From: JANMGV01 sp037440405
Lineage (GTDB): Bacteria; Planctomycetota; Planctomycetia; Pirellulales; Pirellulaceae
DNA length: 47,664 nt
NCBI GenBank assembly: GCA_037440405.1
Contig: JBBIUE010000037.1
Location: 1 to 47,664, forward strand
Reading direction: 5' to 3'
Below the pieces are notes generated by a model. That model saw nothing but the letters and a program-made list of their open reading frames with translations. It ran no database searches and was not told the DNA's origin. Of the stretch, positions 7,989 through 16,327 are shown in pieces; position 1 is the first letter of the stretch; the number at the start of each line of letters is the position of its first letter. The translations under genes were made by a program, and so were the position numbers.

Positions 7989-9968
7989 CTAGACCGCCGC
8001 CGCAGTGAGTTTCTTGGCTTTGCCTCCACGGGCGACGACTCGCTCGTTCCACACTTCCTCGATGATTTCCGCTCCAGCCAGACCGTACAGGCGCGGCCGT
8101 GGCTCGATCATGGACGTGTCCACATCCTCGTAAGTAATCTCCGGATCCCGACCATTCCAAGAAGCGAGGGTCGATTTCAGAAATTTGCGGTTCTGCTCTT
8201 CGAATCGATCGCACCATTCGATCGCTTGTTGCCGACGCGCTTCCGGTTCCTGAGAGGTAATTGGTGGAAGTGCGAAGTCCGGCTTGAAATGTGCACCGCG
8301 GCATTCGTCCCGCATCAATGCACCTTTCACGATGCACTTGGCGACGGGAATCATGTCCTGCAATGCCTTGGTGAAAATCACGTTCTGGTTTGACCAATTG
8401 CCTGTGTCACTCAAGGAACATCGTGAAGCTCGATCCTGAAGTTCGTCTAGCTTGACCAATGCCTCTTGTAGCTGCTGGTTGTAGCGAACGACCGTCGCCG
8501 CTCGTGTCATCAAGTCTCCAAGTTCTTGATGAATGAGATATGGGTTCTCGCCACCGGCATTCTTGAGAAGTCGTTCGTGGCGGTCTCGCTGATGCTGCAA
8601 TGCAGTGTCAAATACCGAAGCGTCGATTTCCCTCGCCGCCTTCTTATTTGCCTGCATCGAATGAACGATTCCGGGTGCCACAAACAGTCCGGAGAAGATG
8701 CAGCTCAAAAGAGAATTTGCCCCCAATCGATTGGCACCATGATATTGATAATCGCACTCGCCAATCGCGTAGAGGCCGGGAATATTCGTGCACTGATTCT
8801 TGGGTGAGCCCGGAACGAGACCGCCATCACCAGACCGATCGTAGTCCACCCACAAACCGCCCATTGAGTAATGAACTGCAGGAAAGATCTTCATCGGTAC
8901 ATCACGCGGGTCGACGCCCTGGAACTTCTCATAAATTTCCAGAATGCCTCCCAGCTTGCGATCTAACTCCGCTCTCGGAATATGGGTCAGATCGAGGTAC
9001 ACGCACATGCGCGCCGGGTCCACGGAAAGACCCTCATTCACGCAGATGTTAAAAATCTCTCGAGTCGCGATGTCCCGTGGGACTAGGTTGCCATACTTCG
9101 GAAACCGTTCTTCAAGAAAGTAGTACCGCTCGCCTTGGGGGATGCTCTTCGGATCGCGTTTATCCCCAGGGCGCTTCGGCACCCAAACGCGCCCTCCTTC
9201 TCCCCGTGCCGATTCGCTCATCAATCGAAGCTTGTCTGCTCCGGGGATGGCGGTTGGATGGACTTGGATGAATTCGCCATTGCCGTAATAAACCCCAGCT
9301 TGAAAACAGCGACTAGCGGCGCTGCCAGTGCAGAAAACCGACATGGTCGAGCGACCGTAAATCAAGCCGCAACCACCCGTTGCAACGACCACGGCGTCAC
9401 CAGGAAAAGCTCGCATTTGCATCGAAACCATGTCCTGTGCGATAGCGCCTACGCACCGACCGGAATCATCAAGTACAGGTCCAAGGAAATCCCAGAATTC
9501 AAATTTCTTGATCAGGCCCAGCGATTCATATCGGCGAACCTGTTCATCCAAGGCATAAAGCAACTGTTGGCCGGTCGTCGCGCCTGCGAAGGCGGTACGT
9601 TTGAACAGCGTGCCGCCAAAGCGCCTCCGATCGATGAAACCCTCTTCGGTGCGATTAAATGGCACTCCGAGTCGATCCATCAAGTCGATGATTTTGGGAG
9701 CCCAATAGGACATCTCCTTCACCGGCGGTTGGTGCTGCAGGAAATCGCCGCCATAGACGGTGTCGTCGAAATGGTTCCATTCGTTGTCGCCAAGCTGACG
9801 GGTCTGATCGTTAACGCTATTGATACCTCCTTGGGCACAAACACTGTGCGAACGCTTGACCGGAGTCAAACTGATTAAATCGACAGGCACCCCAAGCTCG
9901 GCGAGCTTCATGGCGGCAGCTAAACCTGCCAAACCGCCTCCAATCACAACAACTCGATTCTTCGACAT
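7989..9968 (-). CDS. sdhA: Succinate dehydrogenase/fumarate reductase flavoprotein subunit
   Basis: This catalytic subunit oxidises succinate to fumarate with covalently bound FAD. It has the N-terminal dinucleotide fold VVVIGGGLAGLAAA, a capping domain, the substrate-site motif ARGEGGRVW, the region QVHPTAIPG, and GANRLGANSLLSCIFSG, which contacts the flavin. Length 659 residues from the ATG at 9968, which has AAGG 7 nt upstream; a TTG two codons earlier is less likely. sdhC lies 108 nt upstream and sdhB 27 nt downstream on the same strand. Confidence 0.97.
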   Translation of the reverse strand: MSKNRVVVIGGGLAGLAAAMKLAELGVPVDLISLTPVKRSHSVCAQGGINSVNDQTRQLGDNEWNHFDDTVYGGDFLQHQPPVKEMSYWAPKIIDLMDRLGVPFNRTEEGFIDRRRFGGTLFKRTAFAGATTGQQLLYALDEQVRRYESLGLIKKFEFWDFLGPVLDDSGRCVGAIAQDMVSMQMRAFPGDAVVVATGGCGLIYGRSTMSVFCTGSAASRCFQAGVYYGNGEFIQVHPTAIPGADKLRLMSESARGEGGRVWVPKRPGDKRDPKSIPQGERYYFLEERFPKYGNLVPRDIATREIFNICVNEGLSVDPARMCVYLDLTHIPRAELDRKLGGILEIYEKFQGVDPRDVPMKIFPAVHYSMGGLWVDYDRSGDGGLVPGSPKNQCTNIPGLYAIGECDYQYHGANRLGANSLLSCIFSGLFVAPGIVHSMQANKKAAREIDASVFDTALQHQRDRHERLLKNAGGENPYLIHQELGDLMTRAATVVRYNQQLQEALVKLDELQDRASRCSLSDTGNWSNQNVIFTKALQDMIPVAKCIVKGALMRDECRGAHFKPDFALPPITSQEPEARRQQAIEWCDRFEEQNRKFLKSTLASWNGRDPEITYEDVDTSMIEPRPRLYGLAGAEIIEEVWNERVVARGGKAKKLTAAAV

Positions 9969-10076
9969 GCTCAACCTTATCGCTCGTTCTTCGGTTCAAC
10001 TCAACGCTTCTCACACATTTTTCTATAGCATCAATGCCAAGCAAAAAATGCTCGGACTACTTGCCATTCCCCTGTG

Positions 10077-10901
10077 CTAATCCAATTTCACTTCCATGAA
10101 TTCGGCATCAACTCGCTTGTGAGGGTCATCCTGGATTTCTTTACTACGAAGTCGGTCCTCAAACATACTCCGTTCGATTCTTTGAGCCTCTTGAACATCG
10201 GTATTTTTCGCTCCCCAAAGGGCACTCAGTCCAATCACGGCAATCACAACCCCGATCACGCTGCAAATCCTACTCGCCCGCTGCTGAGCTTTTGGATGGA
10301 TCCAAAGCCCCCAAGTAATTCCAGCCGTCCACAAGCCGTTGGCGAAATGGAACACGCAAGACAGAACCCCAATGGCATAGAACACCGGCCAAACATAGCC
10401 AGTCAAGGCTAGCGCCAAGGTGCTCGACGCGTTGTACGCGCGGAATCGAGCCATGCCGAGTGGTTCTGCAATCGTTTTGATCCACCAATCGAAGTGGAAC
10501 CATCCATGCAAATGAAATACATGGATGAATATGAAGAGGAAGGCGATGTAGCCGGTCATTCTCTGCCACGTATAGCGGCGATTCGCGAGTGTTCGATATT
10601 GGCTGACGTTCGATTTGCCTGTCGTCGCGATCCACACCCCCACAACCGCGTGAAAGATGATCGGAAGAAAGATGAATGTCCATTCCACAAAGGGAAGGGC
10701 TGGCCCCAAGTTGTGAATCATGTTCACATTTCTTTGAAAAGCGCCCGGCCCCCCCAGAATGCTCGCATTTGTGAATAAGTGCACCACCATGTAGGCGCCA
10801 ACCGGCACAATTCCACTTAGCGAATGAAGTCGGCGAATGAGAAAATCGTGGCGATGAAAGAAGCCAAGTTGGCTGTTTTCCGATGATGGAAGTGAAGTCA
10901 T
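10077..10901 (-). CDS. sdhC: Succinate dehydrogenase cytochrome b558 membrane subunit
   Basis: The 274-residue membrane anchor resembles Bacillus-type SdhC, with about five transmembrane helices and several membrane histidines (RRLHSLSGI, IFHAVVGV, FIHVFHLHGW, FHFANGLW) that can ligate two haems b. It binds SdhA/SdhB and reduces quinone. The protein is longer than usual because of a charged C-terminal tail of about 45 residues. I chose the ATG at 10901; an earlier ATG at 10982 would add 27 residues of low quality. It is the first gene of the sdhC-sdhA-sdhB run. Confidence 0.93.
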   Translation of the reverse strand: MTSLPSSENSQLGFFHRHDFLIRRLHSLSGIVPVGAYMVVHLFTNASILGGPGAFQRNVNMIHNLGPALPFVEWTFIFLPIIFHAVVGVWIATTGKSNVSQYRTLANRRYTWQRMTGYIAFLFIFIHVFHLHGWFHFDWWIKTIAEPLGMARFRAYNASSTLALALTGYVWPVFYAIGVLSCVFHFANGLWTAGITWGLWIHPKAQQRASRICSVIGVVIAVIGLSALWGAKNTDVQEAQRIERSMFEDRLRSKEIQDDPHKRVDAEFMEVKLD

Positions 10902-11402
10902 GGTGTCTGTGTCAAGCCGATTCGGTCGGATATTCGTTGATGGGGGAATCAGATTCAAAATACCATTTTGGCTTCGCTGCATGAAACCGCTAGGAGTCTA
11001 ACGCCTTAACGATCGATTTCATTCTCTGGACACGGGTTCTTGAGCGCGATTTTCAAAGGTTATTTCTGAGTGCGGTCCGATTCGGGAAACCGTCCACGTC
11101 CGTAAGTCGAAGGGATGACCCGCTTCTCAGAGTTTCATCCGAATTCCGAAATAATCGTCACTTGCAGACCAAACGGATGGATCGGCCTGTATGGACAACA
11201 ATATTTCGGGATAAGCTGTCAATTTAGCCGAGTAAACAAACCTCCTGGAGCCCGTAATCGACCTAATACTCCCATTTTAAGCTGGTTTCGTTGACATCCT
11301 TGGAATTCAGTAACTATACTTGATCGATCGGTAGTTTGCTCCGTTTCGGTCCGAATAGGCTTCTATCTCTTCGAAAAACTTGTCCTTCGAGGTTGTCCAT
11401 CT
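10902..11402. other. Intergenic region between divergent sdhC and coiled-coil gene
   Basis: This stretch must hold the sdh promoter (minus strand) and the promoter of the coiled-coil/secretin operon. Only the latter is clear by eye. No gene or strong hairpin was seen. Confidence 0.6.
11291..11320 (+). promoter_or_regulatory. Near-consensus sigma70 promoter
   Basis: A perfect -35 box TTGACA (11291-11296) is followed after 18 bp by TATACT (11315-11320). Transcription would start near 11327, giving a leader of about 75 nt before the coiled-coil gene at 11403. Confidence 0.65.
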
Positions 11403-12248
11403 ATGACGTTGCTGGGAAGAATTTTCATCGGATTGATCCTCGTGCTGAGCGTTGCTTTTTGCGCGATTTCCGTCGTTGTCATTGCAAACCACAAAGACTG
11501 GAAGCAAGCTGGACAAGCATTCCAGCAGAAGAATCAACAGCTCGCAACGAATATTCAAGAGCTTCAGCGCACACTCGACGCCACCAAGCGAGACTTGGAG
11601 CAAGAACAGGTGGGGCGCCGGGTAACCTTGGGTCTCCTTCAGACGCAGCTTGATCAAGAGCGAGAGCGATTGGCTCAGTTGACCGGAGAGCTGCAAAAGC
11701 TTCAGGCGACGAATACCATTCAAACTCAAGCACTGGCTGCAACTCAAGATGAACTTGCCCGAGTCACCAAGGAAAACACAGAAATCAAGGCTCAGATTGT
11801 CCAGGTTGTCAAAGATCGTGATGACCAAACTCGGAAAGCGATTTCCCTTCAGGATGACCTCAACAACCGTTTGGTTGTTCTCAGCTCACTCAACAAACAG
11901 TTAGATACCATTCGTGACTCAGCAACCATTTTGGAAGCACGCAACATATCGATGAAGAACGCAATGGATCGCGCCGGAGTCAAGGACGATCTTGCGGACC
12001 CTCCACCAAGCACGTTGACAGGTCTAGTGAACGCAGTCGATCAAAAGGGGCTGATCGAGATCTCTGTTGGACAGGATGACGGCTTGCGCGAAGGCCATGA
12101 ATTGGAAGTCTACCGCGGTGCTCAATACCTGGGTCGAATCCAAATCATCCGAACGGATGTCGACAAGTCGATTGGCAAGATCATGAACGAATATCGAAGA
12201 GGTTACATTCAGAAGGATGATCGAGTCGTCGCAAAGTTAGGTAGCTAA
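11403..12248 (+). CDS. Membrane-anchored coiled-coil protein with C-terminal beta-rich domain
   Basis: The 281-residue protein has an N-terminal membrane helix (about residues 5-27), then Gln/Leu/Glu-rich heptads (about 33-180) that should form a long coiled coil. A compact C-terminal domain (about 200-281) contains VDQKGLIEISVGQDDGL and GHELEVYR, reminiscent of the beta domains of MreC-like proteins, although I cannot assign the family. Topology predicts the coil and domain outside the cytoplasm. A strong promoter precedes it. A 44-residue membrane protein and a secretin follow on the same strand, suggesting a shared envelope structure. Confidence 0.8.
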   Translation: MTLLGRIFIGLILVLSVAFCAISVVVIANHKDWKQAGQAFQQKNQQLATNIQELQRTLDATKRDLEQEQVGRRVTLGLLQTQLDQERERLAQLTGELQKLQATNTIQTQALAATQDELARVTKENTEIKAQIVQVVKDRDDQTRKAISLQDDLNNRLVVLSSLNKQLDTIRDSATILEARNISMKNAMDRAGVKDDLADPPPSTLTGLVNAVDQKGLIEISVGQDDGLREGHELEVYRGAQYLGRIQIIRTDVDKSIGKIMNEYRRGYIQKDDRVVAKLGS

Positions 12249-12308
12249 TCTCCATTTTTGGACAAATAATTTTTTCTAATCGAAGTTGAACGCCGGGACC
12301 TCAGAAAC

Positions 12309-12443
12309 ATGTCCGACAATCATCGCCAGCCCATCTCTGTTTACACCGTCATGCTGATTGTCGCGACGATTTTCATGACGCTGGCATGTATCTTGATGGC
12401 GATCGAGTGGACAAGGTACTCAGGCACTCCGCCATCGCTCTGA
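12309..12443 (+). CDS. Small single-helix membrane protein (44 aa)
   Basis: A short frame opens at ATG 12309, 60 nt after the coiled-coil gene, and ends at TGA 12441-12443. The product has a short polar N-terminus (MSDNHRQPISVYT), one strongly hydrophobic helix (about residues 13-32, VMLIVATIFMTLACILMAIE) and a short polar tail. Clean topology, position between two related envelope genes and equal orientation support a real gene. No function is known to me; it may be an assembly factor for its neighbours. Confidence 0.65.
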   Translation: MSDNHRQPISVYTVMLIVATIFMTLACILMAIEWTRYSGTPPSL

Positions 12444-12603
12444 TAGCCTGCGGAACTTGGGCTGTTTGAAGCGACAAATCTGATTGGATAGCGGTTGCCG
12501 AAGTTACTGTTCGTAATGGCCGACATTACGATTGTACGTCATTCTAGGAACATTCGAGCGACCTAAGTTCAATGGAGCCGTCCTGCAACGGAATGCTGAA
12601 TCA

Positions 12604-14349
12604 ATGGCGAGGCGGCTTCATTTGAATTTGAAATCGGTAACGATGTTGATGGGATGGTTCGCTATCATCGCATCGAATTCCAGGACCGATGCTCAGCCAC
12701 CTGGAGCGACGAATCTTTCGGTTCCGGGGTTTCTTCCGAATGCAAGTAATTTCGTCGGCAATGAAGGAACTACCTACGCTCCGCCTACACTCCCTACTCC
12801 GAATGCTTATTCAACCACGAATCTTCCCGAGATCATCCAGTTTCCAGCCACTCCGGCAAACAACGACGTGCAGTTCTCCATGCGTGGAGACGTTGTCTCG
12901 CTAACCGCCCGCAATGCGGCCCTCGATGCGGTTTTGGGGATGATCAGTCAGCAGCAGGGACTCAATTTGGTCACAAGTGAAACGATCAATGAACGGATCA
13001 CCGTGCAGTTGACGGAGGTTCCGCTTCCAGAGGTGCTGGACGCCATATTGGAAACCAATGGCTATGTTTGGTCCGTGCGCGGTCGAGTCATTATCGTCAG
13101 CAAGGTTTCGAACCAACTGAAGCTATCCCCCGCAACTCAAGGAAGAGTGATTCGTGTCTTCCCACTCAACTTTGTCACAGCCGATGAAGTGGACAAGGTC
13201 GTTCAAGGATTGTTGTCGCCGCTAGGAAAGTCCTTCGTCACTTCGGCCGTCTCGTCGGACACACGACGCGCTCAAGAGTTACTGACCGTCGAGGACTTAC
13301 CAGCTTCGGTTCAACGAATTGAAGCCTATGTAAGGTCTGTCGATATCCCGCCGAAACAAGTCGTTATCGAATCCCACGTCCTGCAAGTCCAGCTCAAAGG
13401 AGAGAATCGCAACGGTGTGAACTGGAGCCATTTGTTTAGCCTAGCAGGCGCGAATGTTACTCTTCAAACGACTGGACTCCGCGCGGGGGGGCCTCCCGTT
13501 TCCGTATTCCAAATCGAAAACGACCGATTGACCTCGGTGATCGATGCACTTCAATCCACGACCGATTCCAAAACGCTTGCAGCACCCAAAGTTGCCGCTA
13601 TCAACGGGCAAGAGGCTCGGATGCAGGTCGGCGGACGGATCGGGTACCTACTGACGACTACGACCCAAACGAGTACGCTCCAAAGCGTTAACTTCCTCGA
13701 CATCGGCGTCATTCTGCGAGTGACTCCCTACATTACCGATGACGGTCGAATCATGATGAAAGTTCATCCGAACGTTTCGTCTGGCAAGATCAACGCTACA
13801 ACGAGCCTACCTGAAACAGAAACGACCGAAGTCGAAACGACTGTGATGCTCCGAGACGGACAAGCGATCGTGATCGGCGGCCTGATCAAGGAGACGGATC
13901 TGACGACCGAAAGCAAAGTTCCCATTCTTGGAAACATCTGGCTTTTGGGAAGGCTATTCAAACGGTCGGAGACGATTCGCGAACGCAATGAAATCATCAT
14001 TACGTTACGTCCACAAATTCTAAATGATGGCGGTATCTGCCCACCGGAACCTGACTTACAAGTTCAGCAAGCTTATACGCCACTCCTCTACGGTGACCTT
14101 CAAAGAATGAACCGGCGAGAATTCGAGCCGGAGTTTCCCTGCAGTGATGTCCCGAGACGTCAATGGAACACTCATGTCCCTCCATCGCCTGAAACCTATC
14201 TTCCCATGCCAATTCAAGGCCAGCCGGTCGTTCCCGCCGGCGTCTACATCTTTCCCAATGCTCAGGTAATCTATCCTCAAGTGCCCAGCGTTTATCAAAG
14301 CAGCTCTAATTTCGAACCGATCAATCCTACTGCGCCTTTCCCGAACTAA
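12604..14349 (+). CDS. Secretin (PilQ/GspD-like outer-membrane channel)
   Basis: The 581-residue protein starts with a signal peptide. An N0/STN-type domain follows (VSLTARNAALDAVLGMIS to VRGRVIIVSK), then an N1/NolW-like region (VIRVFPLNFVTADEVDKVV). The C-terminal secretin domain shows VIESHVLQVQL, VGGRIGYLL, LDIGVILRVTP, VMLRDGQAIVIGGL and VPILGNIWLLGRLF, which are typical of multimeric outer-membrane gates for type II secretion or type IV pili. A Pro/Tyr-rich tail of about 100 residues after the domain is unusual. No other secretion or pilus genes are nearby. The ATG at 12604 gives the signal peptide; an upstream TTG at 12532 is less likely. Confidence 0.9.
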   Translation: MARRLHLNLKSVTMLMGWFAIIASNSRTDAQPPGATNLSVPGFLPNASNFVGNEGTTYAPPTLPTPNAYSTTNLPEIIQFPATPANNDVQFSMRGDVVSLTARNAALDAVLGMISQQQGLNLVTSETINERITVQLTEVPLPEVLDAILETNGYVWSVRGRVIIVSKVSNQLKLSPATQGRVIRVFPLNFVTADEVDKVVQGLLSPLGKSFVTSAVSSDTRRAQELLTVEDLPASVQRIEAYVRSVDIPPKQVVIESHVLQVQLKGENRNGVNWSHLFSLAGANVTLQTTGLRAGGPPVSVFQIENDRLTSVIDALQSTTDSKTLAAPKVAAINGQEARMQVGGRIGYLLTTTTQTSTLQSVNFLDIGVILRVTPYITDDGRIMMKVHPNVSSGKINATTSLPETETTEVETTVMLRDGQAIVIGGLIKETDLTTESKVPILGNIWLLGRLFKRSETIRERNEIIITLRPQILNDGGICPPEPDLQVQQAYTPLLYGDLQRMNRREFEPEFPCSDVPRRQWNTHVPPSPETYLPMPIQGQPVVPAGVYIFPNAQVIYPQVPSVYQSSSNFEPINPTAPFPN

Positions 14350-14565
14350 TCATTGGCCGACCAAACATGGGATTCCACGGACTGCTTACAGCCATCTGAA
14401 CACTTTGGAACCATCCCGTGGCGACAGCTTCGTGGCAACATGCGGTGACAGCACCTTGGCGTCGCGCACAGTTCTTTAGAGTCTTTGAACTTCTCGTTGT
14501 TGGCGTCCTGAACTCTTGATGGGTCAGCAAGCCCCGCCGCAATCAACGGTGACTCTCAAAACCTG

Positions 14566-14592
14566 AGATGATCCCTTCCGATTGGATCATCT
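14566..14592. terminator. Possible bidirectional terminator hairpin
   Basis: A perfect 9-bp inverted repeat (AGATGATCC 14566-14574, GGATCATCT 14584-14592) with a 9-nt loop lies between the convergent secretin and SRPBCC genes. There is no T-tract, so termination is inferred from position only. Confidence 0.35.
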
Positions 14593-14602
14593 GCTCTCCT
14601 CA

Positions 14603-15121
14603 TCAATGGGATTTCATAACTTCCGCAGGCTTTGCTCTCGACTGAATGGTTCGCGACCCGGGAAAGAATGTTTGTAGTGCTTCCGATCGATAGTTGAAGA
14701 TCGCTCGCAATTGCGGCGCAACTAGGAAATGATGCAGCGGTCGACTTATCGGATCACCATACAAAGCGTAGTGAACCAAATCGCACATCAAGACCCCTTC
14801 CGGATGTTCTTCAAAAAGGTGCTGATGATGCCACAAACGATAAGGTCCGAATCGCTGCTCGTCGACAAACATCTTGCCTTCGACGCAGTGAGTAATCTCG
14901 GTCACCCACTGCAGATTCAACCCGAATAAGGGAGTCACTCGGTAGTGAATGATGAGTCCAGCATAGGTTTTATCAGGAGGATTCGAAAGGATGCGAAAAT
15001 TCATCTTCGGAGGTGTGATCTTCGGAAGATTGTACGGACTCGAAAAGAATTTCCAGGCTTCTTCCAGCGATGCTTTGAGGATCGTTTTTTCCGAAAGGGT
15101 ATACAGCTTCAGTGGCAACAT
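14603..15121 (-). CDS. SRPBCC-fold (START/Bet v1-like) ligand-binding protein
   Basis: The 172-residue protein matches the SRPBCC helix-grip fold often annotated as cyclase/dehydrase-like. It has the opening pattern of a strand with ASLEEAWKFFSSPYNLPKITPP, a middle FGPYRLWHHQHLFEE, and a C-terminal helix RAIFNYRSEALQTFF. The fold makes a deep pocket for a hydrophobic ligand; the ligand is unknown and an enzymatic role is unproven. It follows the zinc-ribbon genes on the same strand after 139 nt, so it may share their transcript. Confidence 0.8.
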   Translation of the reverse strand: MLPLKLYTLSEKTILKASLEEAWKFFSSPYNLPKITPPKMNFRILSNPPDKTYAGLIIHYRVTPLFGLNLQWVTEITHCVEGKMFVDEQRFGPYRLWHHQHLFEEHPEGVLMCDLVHYALYGDPISRPLHHFLVAPQLRAIFNYRSEALQTFFPGSRTIQSRAKPAEVMKSH

Positions 15122-15260
15122 AAGCGGATGGCGGCGATGCTCTGAGAATTCGTCTTTTCAAGATGGATCCGTCATTCAAGACTCTCAACCATCGTAGAGA
15201 GTTGTAAAGTCTCGATGTCCATGCTCAACGCATGCCAATCCGACTTACCGCAGGGATGCC

Positions 15261-16253
15261 TCATCGTCCTGCGGAAGCAATGACGATCGCGAGTGCGATG
15301 GCGGACACGATCGCAATGATGATGAAAGCTACCAAGGCGAGTTTCCGACCCGAGAATGGGGCCGCTCCCGCAATCTTTCCATTTTGTCCATTGATCAAAA
15401 CTCGAAAGGGATGGTCCTTATAGCGGTAAACCATAATCCACATCGGCAAAAGGAGAGGCACGCTGGTCATCTCCTCGACCAAAACGTTGACGCGTACATT
15501 CCGATTTCTTCCTGGGATCCGTTGCGCGCAACTTGCCGTCTCGAGCGACTCCAACTGGCTCATGGCGAGTGGGCGAGCGAACTTCTTAGGCAACCGAAAC
15601 TCTTCGACACAGACATTGTCCAAATCGATCTGCTCCGGTGCGACACCCTCTCGCAAATCGAAGGGCATGATCGAATGCACTTCCGACGCCATCAAAATAC
15701 TACTGGCAGAAACCAGAAGATGCGAATAACTTCCTCGAATTTGGCCACCTTGTGGATACCAATTCCCTCGCGCACCGAACGGAACGGAGCTCGAGTCCCC
15801 AGTCCAGTTCGTTTTCGTTTCAGCGGAGAAACTCCAGAACGGAACGTAAACCTGTCGGACCTCGCCAATCGTCGCCCCTTCTGCAGCATCACCGGGCCGC
15901 CAGAAACCTTGTTTCAGCCATTCTCGAAGCATTTGATCGACTTGCGCGGGTTGGACTCGGAACGGCACAACCAGAACGGGCCGCAGCGTTCGCGCTCCTA
16001 CCTGCTGCGTCATCGCTTCGCTACCGCAGAACGGACATCGCAGCGCCCTCGCCGACGCATCATAACTCATCGAAGCGCCACACGAATCACATCGAAAGCT
16101 GTGCGTGCTGGGGGTCGCAGTATTCGTCCATTCCAATGGCTGCATTGGATTCTCAGTTCCGCAAGTGCAGCAAAACAGATCCTCTTCATCCAGCCAGGAA
16201 CGGCACACGTCGCATTTCTGCTTGACCGGAACATGTACCACTGGAGAATGCAC
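15261..16253 (-). CDS. Zinc-ribbon membrane protein, paralogue 2
   Basis: The 330-residue protein has two N-terminal four-cysteine zinc ribbons (CDVC...CCTC and CDSC...CPFC). A middle domain follows, with VYVPFWSFSAETKTNWTG and LLVSASS, and one C-terminal membrane helix (about 305-327). It aligns along its whole length with its upstream neighbour, for example FRVLINGQNGKIAG here against FRFLVNGQTGKVYG there, so the pair arose by tandem duplication. The zinc ribbons should lie in the cytoplasm. The first usable start is GTG at 16253, since an in-frame TGA lies just upstream. Function unknown. Confidence 0.75.
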   Translation of the reverse strand: MHSPVVHVPVKQKCDVCRSWLDEEDLFCCTCGTENPMQPLEWTNTATPSTHSFRCDSCGASMSYDASARALRCPFCGSEAMTQQVGARTLRPVLVVPFRVQPAQVDQMLREWLKQGFWRPGDAAEGATIGEVRQVYVPFWSFSAETKTNWTGDSSSVPFGARGNWYPQGGQIRGSYSHLLVSASSILMASEVHSIMPFDLREGVAPEQIDLDNVCVEEFRLPKKFARPLAMSQLESLETASCAQRIPGRNRNVRVNVLVEEMTSVPLLLPMWIMVYRYKDHPFRVLINGQNGKIAGAAPFSGRKLALVAFIIIAIVSAIALAIVIASAGR

Positions 16254-16327
16254 CTCGTCGTCTCACGCGATGTACGGTCGGCGGGCGAAATCGGAAAACG
16301 TGTCTGAAACCATCACTATTCTAGAGT

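Noticed and set aside
10077..10982. Upstream ATG for sdhC at 10982
   Set aside because: The extra 27 residues are polar and not family-like; the ATG at 10901 gives a normal N-terminus.
11217..11222. TTGACA on the minus strand as a possible sdh promoter -35 box
   Set aside because: No -10-like sequence lies 16-19 bp downstream.
14566..14592. Intrinsic terminator in the strict sense
   Set aside because: The hairpin is clear but there is no T-tract on either side, so it is kept only as a low-confidence call.
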